DNA of 46,435 bases, taken from the NCBI GenBank assembly GCA_020442915.1, contig JAGRJD010000015.1, forward strand, positions 1 through 46,435, given 5' to 3'. Both the position numbers and the translations under genes were made by a program. Source of the stretch: Thiothrix sp. (GTDB lineage Bacteria; Pseudomonadota; Gammaproteobacteria; Thiotrichales; Thiotrichaceae). Within the stretch, counting starts at the first letter, position 1; each line of letters opens with the position of its first letter. The notes below the pieces were generated by a model that was not told where the DNA came from, did no database searches, and worked only from the letters and a program-made list of their open reading frames with translations. Of this stretch, positions 8,630-17,323 are shown piece after piece.

Positions 8630-8667
8630 ACAATTCGTTACATTCCGGCAACATTACTGCAAACATG
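8630..8667. promoter_or_regulatory. Helically phased ACAnT repeats in the divergent region
   Basis: The 161-nt gap between the sensor kinase and the acyl-CoA ligase operon holds ACAATT at 8630, ACATT at 8640, ACATT at 8651 and ACATG at 8663. Spacings are 10, 11 and 12 nt, so all copies face the same side of the helix. OmpR-family regulators commonly bind direct repeats with about 11-bp period. The site could let the adjacent response regulator control its own operon, the acyl-CoA operon, or both. Repeat units are short, so this is tentative. Confidence 0.35.
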
Positions 8668-8762
8668 CCGCCTTAACCTTTCTGCCTGCCCGTGCCGGTG
8701 AGCCCCGGTTTGCCGGCGCAACCGCCGCGTGTCAGTGTCAATGAGGAGAATGAGGAGTCATC

Positions 8763-10406
8763 ATGTCCGAGCCGAATATCTATGCCCGGGAACTGGATCG
8801 TGTACCGGCCAACTACGAAGCCCTGAGTCCACTGACCTTCCTGGAGCGCGCCGCCAGCATCCACCCCAACAAAACCGCCGTGGTCCATGGCCGGGTCCGC
8901 CGTAGCTGGGCGGAGACCTACCGCCGCTGCCGGCAGCTGGCCAGTGCCCTGAACCGGCAGGGTATCGGCAAGGGGGATACCGTCTCGATCCTGTGCCCGA
9001 ACCTGCCCGAGCATTTTGAAGCCCACTTCGGCGTGCCCATGGCCGGGGCCGTACTCAATTCCGTCAATACCCGTCTGGATGCAGCGGCGGTAGCCTTCAT
9101 CCTGCAGCATGCCGAAACCCGGATCCTGATCACCGAGCGGGAAATGTCGGCAATCGCCAAAGGGGCGCTGGCGCTGCTGGAACCGGAACACAGGCCCCTG
9201 GTGATCGACATCGACGATCCGTGCTATGAAGGCGGGGAACTGCTGGGCGATATCACTTATGAGGCCTTCATCGCCAACGGCGATCCTGAATTTGAGTGGG
9301 CGGGGCCGGATGACGAGTGGGATGCCATCACCCTCAACTACACCTCCGGCACCACCGGCAACCCCAAAGGCGTGGTCTACCACCATCGGGGGGCCTACCT
9401 GAATGCCGTCAGCAATGTCATGTCCTGGGGCATGCCGGGCCAGTCCGTCTACCTGTGGACCCTGCCCATGTTCCACTGCAACGGCTGGTGTTTCCCCTGG
9501 ACCATGGCTGCCGTCACCGGGGTCAATGTCTGCCTGCGTCATGTACGGGCCGAGCAGATTCTCGAACTGATCCGTACTGAAAAAGTGGATCATTTCTGCG
9601 GTGCCCCGATCGTGCTGGGCATGATTGCCGGCGCAGCGCCGGAACAGAAGGCCGGCATCAGCCACACTATCAAGGTCATGACGGCTGGTGCTCCTCCGCC
9701 GGCAGCCGTGATCCAGCGCATGGAGGAAATGGGTTTTGTCGTCACGCATGTGTATGGCCTGACCGAGACCTATGGCCCCTGTGTGGTCTGTGAATGGAAC
9801 GACGAATGGAATGGCCGCAGCGTGGCTGAAAAGGCAAAGCTCAAGGCCCGTCAGGGTGTACGTGCCCCGATGCAGGAGGGCCTGATGGTCGCTGACCCTG
9901 CCACGCTGCAGCCGGTGCCCAGGGATGCCGAAACCATCGGCGAAATTTTCATGCGGGGCAATATCGTCATGAAAGGCTACCTCAAGAATGCGCCCACCAC
10001 CGAAGAATCCTTTGCCGGCGGCTGGTTTCATTCCGGCGACCTCGCGGTCTGGCACCCGGATGGTTACATCGAAATCAAGGACCGCTCCAAGGACATCATC
10101 ATCTCCGGTGGTGAGAACATTTCCAGCATTGAAGTCGAGGATGTGCTCTACCGGCACCCGCAGATACAGGATGCCGCCGTGGTGGCGCGCAAGGATGAAA
10201 AATGGGGCGAGGTACCCTGTGCCTTTGTCACCCTGAAGCCCGGAGCAACCCTGAGCGCCGGAGAGGTGATTGATTACTGCCGTGAACACATGGCGCGTTT
10301 CAAGATTCCGAAAAAGGTTGTTTTCCTTGAGCTGCCACGGACCTCCACCGGCAAGGTCCAGAAGTTCATCCTGCGCCAGTGGGCCAATGAGGAGGGCAAC
10401 GCATGA
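8763..10406 (+). CDS. AMP-forming acyl-CoA ligase, first gene of an ETF/acyl-CoA oxidation operon
   Basis: This 547-aa ANL-superfamily ligase has the P-loop YTSGTTGNPKG from residue 193, the YGLTETYGP motif and the C-terminal RTSTGKVQKF segment carrying the catalytic lysine. It converts a carboxylic acid, ATP and CoA into acyl-CoA, AMP and PPi. The family branch includes short/medium-chain ligases and DmdB-like enzymes that act on methylmercaptopropionate. The stop overlaps the etfB start by 4 nt. With the acyl-CoA dehydrogenase downstream it would supply that enzyme's substrate. The actual acid is not determinable; DmdB-type activity is only one option. Confidence 0.88.
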   Translation: MSEPNIYARELDRVPANYEALSPLTFLERAASIHPNKTAVVHGRVRRSWAETYRRCRQLASALNRQGIGKGDTVSILCPNLPEHFEAHFGVPMAGAVLNSVNTRLDAAAVAFILQHAETRILITEREMSAIAKGALALLEPEHRPLVIDIDDPCYEGGELLGDITYEAFIANGDPEFEWAGPDDEWDAITLNYTSGTTGNPKGVVYHHRGAYLNAVSNVMSWGMPGQSVYLWTLPMFHCNGWCFPWTMAAVTGVNVCLRHVRAEQILELIRTEKVDHFCGAPIVLGMIAGAAPEQKAGISHTIKVMTAGAPPPAAVIQRMEEMGFVVTHVYGLTETYGPCVVCEWNDEWNGRSVAEKAKLKARQGVRAPMQEGLMVADPATLQPVPRDAETIGEIFMRGNIVMKGYLKNAPTTEESFAGGWFHSGDLAVWHPDGYIEIKDRSKDIIISGGENISSIEVEDVLYRHPQIQDAAVVARKDEKWGEVPCAFVTLKPGATLSAGEVIDYCREHMARFKIPKKVVFLELPRTSTGKVQKFILRQWANEEGNA

Positions 10407-11155
10407 AGATTGTCGTCGCGGTCAAACGGGTGATTGATTACAACGTCAAGGTGCGGGTGAAGGCCGACAACAGCAATGTCGACCTGAACAATGTCAAGAT
10501 GTCCATCAACCCCTTCTGCGAAATTGCGGTGGAGGAAGCCCTGCGCCTGCGCGAAGCCGGCGTGGCCAGCGAGATCGTGGTGGTCTCCATCGGCCCGAAG
10601 CAGGCCCAGGACGTGATCCGCACCGCCCTGGCCATGGGTGCGGACCGGGGCATCTGGATCGACAGCGCCGATGCCGAAATGAACGCCCTGGACATCGCCT
10701 GTCTGCTGGGCCGGGTGGTTGAGGCCGAACAGCCGGGACTGGTGCTGCTCGGCAAACAGGCCATCGACTCGGACAACAACCAGACCGCCCAGATGCTGGC
10801 CGCCCTGTGTGATTTCCCGCAGGCCACCTTTGCCTCGGCAGTCACGGTCGAGGGGGATCAGGTTGTCGTCACGCGCGAGATCGACGGCGGACTGCAGACG
10901 CTGGCGCTGGACCTGCCGGCGGTCATCAGCACCGACCTGCGTCTGAATGAACCCCGCTATGTGAAACTGCCCGAGATCATGAAGGCCAAGAAAAAGCCCC
11001 TGACGACCACCACACCAGAGCAGCTCGGCGTCCATCTGGAAAACACCCTCAGTCTGCTGCGGGTGGAACCACCGGCGGAGCGCAGCCCCGGCATTCGGGT
11101 CGAAAGCGTGGATCAACTGATTGAAAACCTGAAACATCAGGCCAAGGTACTGTAA
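10403..11155 (+). CDS. etfB: Electron transfer flavoprotein beta subunit
   Basis: This 250-aa protein has the normal EtfB length and the N-terminal KIVVAVKRVIDYNVKVRVK, followed by the AMP-binding region VLLGKQAIDSDNNQT. A C-terminal tail with KPLTTTTPEQLG, the ETF-docking segment, follows. With EtfA it carries electrons from acyl-CoA dehydrogenases to ETF:ubiquinone oxidoreductase. It overlaps the ligase gene upstream by 4 nt and is 14 nt from etfA, which makes a coupled operon. Confidence 0.97.
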   Translation: MKIVVAVKRVIDYNVKVRVKADNSNVDLNNVKMSINPFCEIAVEEALRLREAGVASEIVVVSIGPKQAQDVIRTALAMGADRGIWIDSADAEMNALDIACLLGRVVEAEQPGLVLLGKQAIDSDNNQTAQMLAALCDFPQATFASAVTVEGDQVVVTREIDGGLQTLALDLPAVISTDLRLNEPRYVKLPEIMKAKKKPLTTTTPEQLGVHLENTLSLLRVEPPAERSPGIRVESVDQLIENLKHQAKVL

Positions 11156-11169
11156 CGGGAGGACAAAGC

Positions 11170-12099
11170 ATGAGCATTCTGGTGATTGCCGAAAATGACA
11201 ACATAACCCTCAGGCCGGCCACCCGCAATACCCTGGCGGCGGCGGCCCGGCTGGGTGAGCCGCTGGAGGTGCTGGTGATCGGTGCAGGCTGTGCAGCGGT
11301 GGCGGCACAGGCGGCGGCCCTGCCCGGTGTCAATCGGGTCCGACTGGCTGACAATCCCGCCTATGAACACCGTCTGGCCGAAAACACCGCCCGGCTGCTG
11401 GCCCTGCTGGCACCGGATTACAGCCACGTTCTGATACCCGCCACTACCTTCGGCAAGGACCTGCTGCCACGTGCCGCCGCCCTGCTGGGAGTCAATCCGC
11501 TCACCGACGTGATGGAAATCGTCAGCGCCGACACCTTCAAGCGCCCGATCTATGCCGGCAATGCCATCGCCACGGTCCAGAGCCGTGACCCGGTCAAACT
11601 GCTGAGCGTACGCATCACGGCCTTTGACCCGGTCCCGGAAACCGGCGGCCATGCCCCCATCGAGCCAGTCACGACCGTCTTCGAGGCCAGACACACCCGC
11701 TTCATCAGCACGGCGCTGGCCCGGTCCGAACGTCCGGAACTCACCGCAGCACGGCGGGTGGTTTCCGGCGGACGTGGTGTGGGCTCTGCCGCCGACTTCG
11801 ACCTGATCTACCAGCTCGCTGACAGGCTTGATGCCGCTGTCGGTGCCAGTCGGGCGGCAGTGGATGCCGGTTATGTCGCCAATGACCTGCAGGTCGGCCA
11901 GACCGGCAAGGTGGTGGCCCCCGAGGTTTATTTTGCCATCGGCATTTCCGGTGCCATCCAGCATCTGGCCGGTATGAAGGATTCCAGGGTGATCGTGGCC
12001 ATCAACAAGGACGCCGATGCCCCCATTTTTCAGGTGGCGGATTACGGTCTGGTGGCCGACCTGTTCACCGCTGTCCCCGAACTGGCGGCAAAACTTTAA
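11170..12099 (+). CDS. etfA: Electron transfer flavoprotein alpha subunit
   Basis: This 309-aa protein begins with the EtfA N-terminal fold ([10 protein letters not shown]). The FAD-binding C-terminal domain shows [43 protein letters not shown] sequence, and [21 protein letters not shown] near the end. It holds the FAD that shuttles electrons from acyl-CoA dehydrogenase. It is placed between etfB and an acyl-CoA dehydrogenase with 14-nt gaps on each side and a GGAGGA-like ribosome site upstream. Confidence 0.97.
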   Translation: MSILVIAENDNITLRPATRNTLAAAARLGEPLEVLVIGAGCAAVAAQAAALPGVNRVRLADNPAYEHRLAENTARLLALLAPDYSHVLIPATTFGKDLLPRAAALLGVNPLTDVMEIVSADTFKRPIYAGNAIATVQSRDPVKLLSVRITAFDPVPETGGHAPIEPVTTVFEARHTRFISTALARSERPELTAARRVVSGGRGVGSAADFDLIYQLADRLDAAVGASRAAVDAGYVANDLQVGQTGKVVAPEVYFAIGISGAIQHLAGMKDSRVIVAINKDADAPIFQVADYGLVADLFTAVPELAAKL

Positions 12100-12113
12100 G
12101 CACGGAGGTTGTC

Positions 12114-13880
12114 ATGAGTTACGTTCACCCCTATCAGGATGCCGGCTTTGTCCTGCAGTATCTGGTCCATTTCGATCAGCTGTGTACCGATGCCGGTCTG
12201 GATGAAATCAACCTAGAACTGGCACTCAGCGTGCTGGAGGAGGCCGGCAAGGTCGGCAGCGAAATCCTGGCCCCCCTGAACCGTGCCGGTGATGCCGAAG
12301 GTGCGCGTCTGGATGGAGGGGATGTGATCCCCTCACCCGGATTCCGGGAAGCCTACGACCAGTTTGCAGCCGGCGGCTGGCTGTCGCTGCGGGTTGCCGA
12401 GGCGTTCGGTGGTCAGAACCTGCCCAATGCCCTCAGTACCGCCGTCAATGAAATCTGGCACTCGGCCAACATGGCCTTTGCCCTGTGCCCGATGCTGAGT
12501 CAGGGCGCGATGGAAAGTATTGCCCACCATGCCGCCCCGGCGCTTCAGGCAGCCTACCTGCCCGGAATGGCCAGCGGCGAATGGACCGGCACCATGAACC
12601 TGACCGAGCCGGATGCCGGTTCCGATCTGGCTGCCGTCAAGACCCGTGCCGTACCGGAAGGTGATCACTACCGGATTTCCGGACAGAAAATCTTCATCAC
12701 CTGGGGCGACCATTCAATGACTCCGAATATCGTGCACCTGGTGCTGGCACGCCTGCCGGATGCACCGCCGGGTGTAAAAGGCATTTCACTGTTCATCGTG
12801 CCCAAGTTCCTGGTGGGCGGGAACGGTGAGCCCGGAGCGCGCAACGGTGTGCGCTGCCTGTCACTGGAGCACAAGCTCGGCATCCACGGCAGCCCGACCT
12901 GCGTGATGGAGTTCGAGCAGGCGGTCGGCTATCTGGTCGGCGAGGCCAACCAGGGCCTGCCTTACATGTTCACCATGATGAATCATGCCCGCCAGACAGT
13001 CGGACTGCAGGGGCTGGCCATTTCCGAACGCGCCTACCAGCAGGCCCGGCAATACGCCAGGGAACGCCTGCAGGGGACACGCCGTGACGGCTCGCGCATT
13101 CCCATCATCCAGCATCCGGACGTGCGCCGCATGCTGATGACCATGAAATCCGGCATCGAGGCCATGCGTGCCCTGGCGCTGGTGGCGGCAGCGGAAATCG
13201 ATCGGACCCATTATGCCACCGATCCGGCGCAGAAAGCCCGGCATGCCGCCCGTGTCGAGCTGCTGACCCCGGTGGTGAAAGGCTGGCTCACGGAAATGGC
13301 CCAGGAACTGACCTCGCTCGGCATCCAGATTCATGGCGGCATGGGCTATATCGAGGAAACCGGTGCCGCCCAGCATTACCGTGATGCTCGTATCCTGACC
13401 ATCTACGAAGGCACCACCGGTATCCAGGCCCTGGATTTCATCGGGCGCAAGATGCTGGCGGACCAGGGCGCGGCACTGGCCCTGCTGCTGGATGAGATAC
13501 TGGAGACCCGTGACGAGTTCAGCACCGTGTTCGCCGGCACCCTGGCAGCGGAACAGCTGGAGCTGGCCCTGAACGCCGGCCAGGCGGCACGCCAGTGGGT
13601 GCTGGACAACAGCACCACCGACAAGGCCCTCAGTGCCACGGTTTGCGTGCATTTCCTGCTGCTGTTCGGCTACCTGTGCGGTGGCTGGCTGCTGGCCAAG
13701 GGGGCCCTGCAGGCCAAGGCCCTGCTGGATACCGGTGCCGGGGATACGGATTTTCTGCAGGCGAAACTGATCAGCATGCACTGCTATCAGGAGCAGCTGC
13801 TGCCCCGCACCCAGGCCTGCCTCGCGGCAATCAGGGCCGGCAGCACCCACGTCATGGCCATGCCGGAAGACCGGTTCTAG
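12114..13880 (+). CDS. Acyl-CoA dehydrogenase, large (FadE5/DmdC-like) type
   Basis: The 588-aa flavoprotein is longer than classical 380-residue dehydrogenases, as in the DmdC/AidB-like class. It has N-terminal helices, the MNLTEPDAGSDL FAD-binding segment, a middle beta domain with KIFITWGDH, and a C-terminal helical domain. The catalytic base is probably the Glu of ILTIYEGTTGIQ, and an extra C-terminal extension follows. It oxidises an acyl-CoA to the 2-enoyl-CoA and passes electrons to the ETF encoded just upstream. The likely acyl-CoA substrate is the product of the first gene. DmdC (methylmercaptopropionyl-CoA) and fatty acyl-CoA are both possible. Confidence 0.93.
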   Translation: MSYVHPYQDAGFVLQYLVHFDQLCTDAGLDEINLELALSVLEEAGKVGSEILAPLNRAGDAEGARLDGGDVIPSPGFREAYDQFAAGGWLSLRVAEAFGGQNLPNALSTAVNEIWHSANMAFALCPMLSQGAMESIAHHAAPALQAAYLPGMASGEWTGTMNLTEPDAGSDLAAVKTRAVPEGDHYRISGQKIFITWGDHSMTPNIVHLVLARLPDAPPGVKGISLFIVPKFLVGGNGEPGARNGVRCLSLEHKLGIHGSPTCVMEFEQAVGYLVGEANQGLPYMFTMMNHARQTVGLQGLAISERAYQQARQYARERLQGTRRDGSRIPIIQHPDVRRMLMTMKSGIEAMRALALVAAAEIDRTHYATDPAQKARHAARVELLTPVVKGWLTEMAQELTSLGIQIHGGMGYIEETGAAQHYRDARILTIYEGTTGIQALDFIGRKMLADQGAALALLLDEILETRDEFSTVFAGTLAAEQLELALNAGQAARQWVLDNSTTDKALSATVCVHFLLLFGYLCGGWLLAKGALQAKALLDTGAGDTDFLQAKLISMHCYQEQLLPRTQACLAAIRAGSTHVMAMPEDRF

Positions 13881-13895
13881 GAGCAGACAGTACGC

Positions 13896-15563
13896 ATGGA
13901 AAAGGTGGAAAACAGTGAACGTGATGCGATGGCGTTTGATGTCGTCATCGTCGGGGCCGGCCCGGCGGGCCTTTCGGCTGCCTGCCGCCTGATGCAGCTG
14001 GCACAGGCTGCCGGACAGGAGTTGTCGGTCTGTGTGGTGGAGAAAGGCTCGGAAGTCGGTGCCCACATCCTTTCCGGGGCCGTGATCGAAAGCCGGGCCC
14101 TGGATGAGCTGTTTCCCGACTGGCGGGAGCGCGGTGCCCCCCTGAAGGTAGCGGTCAGCCGGGATGAGCTGTACCTGCTGCGCAACGAACAGAAAGCCGT
14201 GCGCATTCCGCAGGCCCTGATTCCGGCCACCATGCACAACAGCGGCAATCATGTGGTCAGCCTCGGCAACCTCTGTCGCTGGCTGGCTGAACAGGCGGAA
14301 AGCCTGGGGGTGGAGGTGTTCCCCGGCTTCAGTGCCCACCAGCTGCTGCTGAATGCGGATGGCAGCGTCGGCGGCATCATCACCGGCGACATGGGCGTGG
14401 GTGCGGATGGCCGGGCACTGGACAGTTTCACCCCCGGCCTGATATTGCGGGCCGGATACACCCTGTTTGCCGAAGGCTGCCGCGGGCATCTGGGGCGGCA
14501 GCTCTACCGCCGCTTCGGACTGGATGCCGACAGCGATGCCCAGCACTACGGCCTCGGTCTCAAGGAGCTGTGGGACATCAAGCCGGAGCGACACCAGCCG
14601 GGGCTGGTGATCCATGGTTCCGGCTGGCCGCTGGGTGATGGCGCCAGTGGCGGCTTCTTCCTCTATCACACGGAAAACCATCAGGTCGTGGTGGGGCTGA
14701 TTGTCGACCTCAACTACCGCAACCCCTATCTGAGTCCGTATGACGAATTTCAGCGCCTCAAGCATCACCCGTTGCTGGCGCAGTACCTGGAAGGCGGCAA
14801 GCGCGTGGTCTACGGTGCACGTGCCATTGCCAAGGGCGGCTTCAATGCACTGCCGAAGATGCACTTTCCCGGCGGACTGCTGCTCGGCTGCAATGCCGGC
14901 ACCCTCAACTTCGCCAAAATCAAGGGTACCCATACCGCCATGAAAAGCGGCTTGCTGGCTGCTGAAACCGTGTTTGCAGCCATGGCTGCCGGTGATGAAG
15001 GCGGCAGGGACCTGGCGGACTACGCCCGGCGCTTCCGGGATTCCTGGCTGCATGAAGAGCTGCGGGCTGCACGCAATTTCGGCCCGGCCCTGCACCGCTT
15101 CGGCCCCTTTGCCGGGGGTGCCTTCAACTTCATCGACCAGAACCTGTTCAAAGGCAGATTGCCGCTGACACTGCACGACAATCACCCGGATCATGCCAGC
15201 CTGCGTCCAACCAGAGAGTGCACCCCCATCAACTACCCGAAACCGGATGGCCGGCTCAGCTTCGACAAGCTCAGCTCGGTCTTCCTTTCCGGCACCAATC
15301 ATGCAGAAAACCAGCCCTGCCACCTGCAGCTGCATGACCCGTCCCTTCCGCTGGGCAGCAATCTGCTACTGTATGCGGAACCGGCCCAGCGCTACTGCCC
15401 GGCGGGCGTATACGAAATCGTGGAGGAAAACGGTGAGCCGCGCTTCCGGGTCAACGCCCAGAACTGCGTGCACTGCAAGACCTGTGACATCAAGGACCCG
15501 GCACAGAACATCACCTGGGTGACACCGGAAGGCGGTGGCGGGCCGAACTATCCGAACATGTAG
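13896..15563 (+). CDS. Electron transfer flavoprotein:ubiquinone oxidoreductase
   Basis: This 555-aa protein matches ETF-QO in length and layout. An N-terminal FAD-binding VVIVGAGPAGLSAA motif and a VVEKGSEVGAHILSG segment come first. The central membrane-associated ubiquinone-binding domain follows. At the C-terminus a [4Fe-4S] ferredoxin-like domain carries cysteines in RYCPAG and NCVHCKTCDIKDP, ending in GGGGPNYPNM. It takes electrons from reduced ETF into the quinone pool at the inner membrane. With the four preceding genes it closes a self-contained acid-to-quinone electron route. Translation from the first ATG gives 10 residues before the flavin fold; an internal Met (MAFDVV) is an alternative. 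Confidence 0.96.
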   Translation: MEKVENSERDAMAFDVVIVGAGPAGLSAACRLMQLAQAAGQELSVCVVEKGSEVGAHILSGAVIESRALDELFPDWRERGAPLKVAVSRDELYLLRNEQKAVRIPQALIPATMHNSGNHVVSLGNLCRWLAEQAESLGVEVFPGFSAHQLLLNADGSVGGIITGDMGVGADGRALDSFTPGLILRAGYTLFAEGCRGHLGRQLYRRFGLDADSDAQHYGLGLKELWDIKPERHQPGLVIHGSGWPLGDGASGGFFLYHTENHQVVVGLIVDLNYRNPYLSPYDEFQRLKHHPLLAQYLEGGKRVVYGARAIAKGGFNALPKMHFPGGLLLGCNAGTLNFAKIKGTHTAMKSGLLAAETVFAAMAAGDEGGRDLADYARRFRDSWLHEELRAARNFGPALHRFGPFAGGAFNFIDQNLFKGRLPLTLHDNHPDHASLRPTRECTPINYPKPDGRLSFDKLSSVFLSGTNHAENQPCHLQLHDPSLPLGSNLLLYAEPAQRYCPAGVYEIVEENGEPRFRVNAQNCVHCKTCDIKDPAQNITWVTPEGGGGPNYPNM

Positions 15564-15580
15564 GGCATATCCGCCGCACA

Positions 15581-15613
15581 AAAAAAACAGCCACCCGAAA
15601 CCAAGCGGGTGGC
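15581..15613 (-). terminator. Intrinsic terminator on the minus strand
   Basis: GCCACCCG at 15590-15597 pairs with CGGGTGGC at 15606-15613, an 8-bp perfect GC-rich stem with an 8-nt loop. On the minus strand it is followed by a run of T (the A-run at 15581-15587). On the plus strand no T-run follows, so it does not terminate the ETF operon. No minus-strand protein gene ends here, which implies a non-coding transcript reading leftward from about 15690. Confidence 0.75.
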
Positions 15614-15689
15614 CGTCATCAACCAAAAGAAACCAACACGAAACACCGAGTCACTACTACTTTCTGCAGACGGCTTAAAGTCTGTCTAT
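15583..15689 (-). ncRNA. Candidate small RNA between the ETF operon and the GNAT gene
   Basis: A minus-strand -10 element TACAAT lies at 15696-15701, with a weak -35 candidate TGTGCA 17 nt upstream. About 7 nt downstream of the -10 a transcript would start near 15689. It would fold a 5' hairpin from CAGAC/GTCTG halves around 15665-15685, run through a U/G-rich single-stranded stretch, and end in the strong intrinsic terminator at 15590-15613 with a U-tail. No ORF is present. This is the architecture of an Hfq-type small RNA of roughly 105-110 nt. I do not recognise a known family. Confidence 0.5.
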
Positions 15690-15731
15690 GAATAAATTGT
15701 AGCTAATCCACGGCCCCCTGCACAGGTAATC

Positions 15732-15751
15732 GTAACCGTTAACAAGGTTAC
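15732..15751. promoter_or_regulatory. Inverted repeat upstream of the candidate sRNA and GNAT gene
   Basis: GTAACC at 15732-15737 faces GGTTAC at 15746-15751, a perfect 6-bp dyad with 8 A/T-rich bases between. It lies about 35 nt upstream of the candidate minus-strand -10 and about 110 nt upstream of the GNAT start, so it could be an operator for either transcript. The rest of the 15564-15858 gap holds the sRNA candidate described separately and no protein gene. Confidence 0.3.
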
Positions 15752-15858
15752 AAAGGCCTGAAAAAGGCGGTCACGCCCATGCCATACGGCAGCGCACTGA
15801 ATGCATCAATCGTGTACTATGCGGCTTTACCTTACACTGTCCATAGCCGGAGATGCAC

Positions 15859-16569
15859 ATGTCCAACGCCCCTGCCCTGCACCAGAACGCACTGGGCCAG
15901 CCGATCGGCTTTCCGGTCCCGGACTGGCAACCCTGCCCGCTGCCACCGAAAACCGCACTGCAAGGGCGTTATGTGCATCTGGAGCCGCTTGATGCAACAC
16001 GCCACACCCAGGCCCTGTATCAGGCTTTCAGTGTGGATGTCAGCGGGCACAACTGGACCTACCTGCCCTATGGCCCCTTTACCGGTCTCGCGGCCTTTCA
16101 GCACTGGCTGGAAAGCTTTCAGGACCGCAGTGATCCACTGTTTCACACCCTGATCGACCCGGCATCCGGGGAAGCGGTGGGACTGGCCAGTTACCTGCGC
16201 ATCACGCCCGAAGCCGGGGTGATCGAGGTCGGGCACATCCATTTCTCACCCCGGCTGCAGCGTACCCGGCTCGCCACCGAAGCCATGTACCTGCTGATGC
16301 GGCGGGCGTTTGACGAGCTGGGCTACCGGCGCTACGAATGGAAATGCGATGCCCTGAATACCCCCTCACGCGCAGCTGCCGAACGTCTGGGCTTCCGGTT
16401 TGAAGGCATTTTCCGGCAGGCCGCCCTGTACAAGGGCCGTAACCGTGACACTGCCTGGTATTCAATCCTGGATCAGGAATGGCCGGCACTCAGAGCCGCC
16501 TTTGAGACCTGGCTGGACCCGGCCAACTTCGATACCGACGGCAAGCAGCACCGGGCCTTGGGAAAATAA
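15859..16569 (+). CDS. GNAT-family N-acetyltransferase (RimJ/RimL-like)
   Basis: The start is placed at the second ATG (15859) because CGGAG lies seven bases upstream; the first ATG at 15853 is adjacent to that site. The 236-aa product has an N-terminal YVHLEPLDATRHT strand. The acetyl-CoA-binding region is around LASYLRITPEAGVIEVGHIHFSPRLQ-type sequence and RTRLATEAMYLLMRRAFDELG, and ALNTPSRAAAERLGFRFEG is diagnostic for RimJ/RimL-like acetyltransferases. It would transfer acetyl to an amine; the acceptor is unknown. It stands alone, 103 nt before ynjD. Confidence 0.85.
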   Translation: MSNAPALHQNALGQPIGFPVPDWQPCPLPPKTALQGRYVHLEPLDATRHTQALYQAFSVDVSGHNWTYLPYGPFTGLAAFQHWLESFQDRSDPLFHTLIDPASGEAVGLASYLRITPEAGVIEVGHIHFSPRLQRTRLATEAMYLLMRRAFDELGYRRYEWKCDALNTPSRAAAERLGFRFEGIFRQAALYKGRNRDTAWYSILDQEWPALRAAFETWLDPANFDTDGKQHRALGK

Positions 16570-16672
16570 GTTCAGACCCGCCTCGACGGCATCGAAACCA
16601 TTGGTGCAAAACGGCTACCTGTCGGTACGCTTGCCCACCATTACTATGAATCATTCTCCGGTTTAACTGACC

Positions 16673-17323
16673 TTGCTGACCATCCGCCACCTGCACATCC
16701 TCAACACCCATACCGGCCAGCCCCTGCCCGGCCCGCTGGCCATTGAGATTGCCGCCGGGGAAATTCTGACCCTGATGGGACCCTCGGGTCTGGGCAAGTC
16801 CACGCTGCTGAACTGGATGGTGGGTGCATTGCCGGAAGGCTTTCGGGCACAGGGTGAGCTGTGGCTGAACGGGGTACGTCTGGATGGCCTGCCCACCGAA
16901 CAGCGCCGCATCGGCCTGCTGTTTCAGGATGATCTGCTGTTTCCACACCTGAGCGTGGGTGGCAACCTGGCCTTTGCCCTGCCCGGCAGCCGGCATGCCG
17001 ACCGGCAGCAGCGCCGTGCCCGAATTGAGCACGTGCTGGCTGAAGCCGGTCTTGCGGATTTTTACGCGCGTGATCCGCACACACTTTCCGGCGGGCAGCG
17101 TGCCCGTATCAGCGTGCTGCGCACCCTGCTGGCCGAGCCTCGTGCCGTATTGCTGGACGAGCCGTTTTCACGCCTGGACACCGAACTGCGCGCCCGTTTT
17201 CGTGAATTTGTCCGTGCCGCCATTGCCGAACGCGGCATTCCGGCGCTGCTGGTCACACATGATCATGCCGATGTGCCGCCCGGCGGGCGCATCCTCAATC
17301 TGGAGGATTATCTGCATGCTTGA
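16673..17323 (+). CDS. ynjD: YnjD-like ABC transporter ATP-binding protein
   Basis: The 216-aa ATPase has Walker A GPSGLGKST, the Q-loop in LLFQDDLLF, the signature LSGGQRAR, Walker B VLLDEPFSRLD and the switch His in VTHDHADVP. The variant signature, the ELWLNGVRLDGLPT stretch and the short C-terminus match E. coli YnjD, whose operon also encodes a binding protein (YnjB), a permease (YnjC) and YnjF. Here no YnjB or YnjC is next to it. The start is a TTG (alignment with YnjD supports MLTIRHL) without a clear ribosome site. The transported substrate is unknown. Confidence 0.8.
   Translation: MLTIRHLHILNTHTGQPLPGPLAIEIAAGEILTLMGPSGLGKSTLLNWMVGALPEGFRAQGELWLNGVRLDGLPTEQRRIGLLFQDDLLFPHLSVGGNLAFALPGSRHADRQQRRARIEHVLAEAGLADFYARDPHTLSGGQRARISVLRTLLAEPRAVLLDEPFSRLDTELRARFREFVRAAIAERGIPALLVTHDHADVPPGGRILNLEDYLHA

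Noticed and set aside
8673..10289. 538-codon minus-strand frame over the acyl-CoA ligase gene
   Set aside because: Shadow of the ligase; Gly/His-rich, without motifs. The same applies to the 294-codon frame at 2612-3496 and the 308-codon frame at 41298-42224.
8763..10406. Possibility that this ligase is the missing PaaK
   Set aside because: Sequence and length fit the acyl-CoA synthetase branch, not phenylacetate-CoA ligase, and it is tied to EtfBA and a dehydrogenase rather than to the paa genes.
12861..15335. 824-codon open frame antisense to the acyl-CoA dehydrogenase and ETF-QO genes
   Set aside because: It spans two well-identified plus-strand genes, has no recognisable domain and has the low-complexity Gln/Gly/His-rich look of antisense frames in GC-rich DNA.
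15590..15613. Hairpin as terminator of the ETF operon
   Set aside because: On the plus strand no T-run follows; the T-run is on the minus strand. It was assigned to a minus-strand transcript instead.
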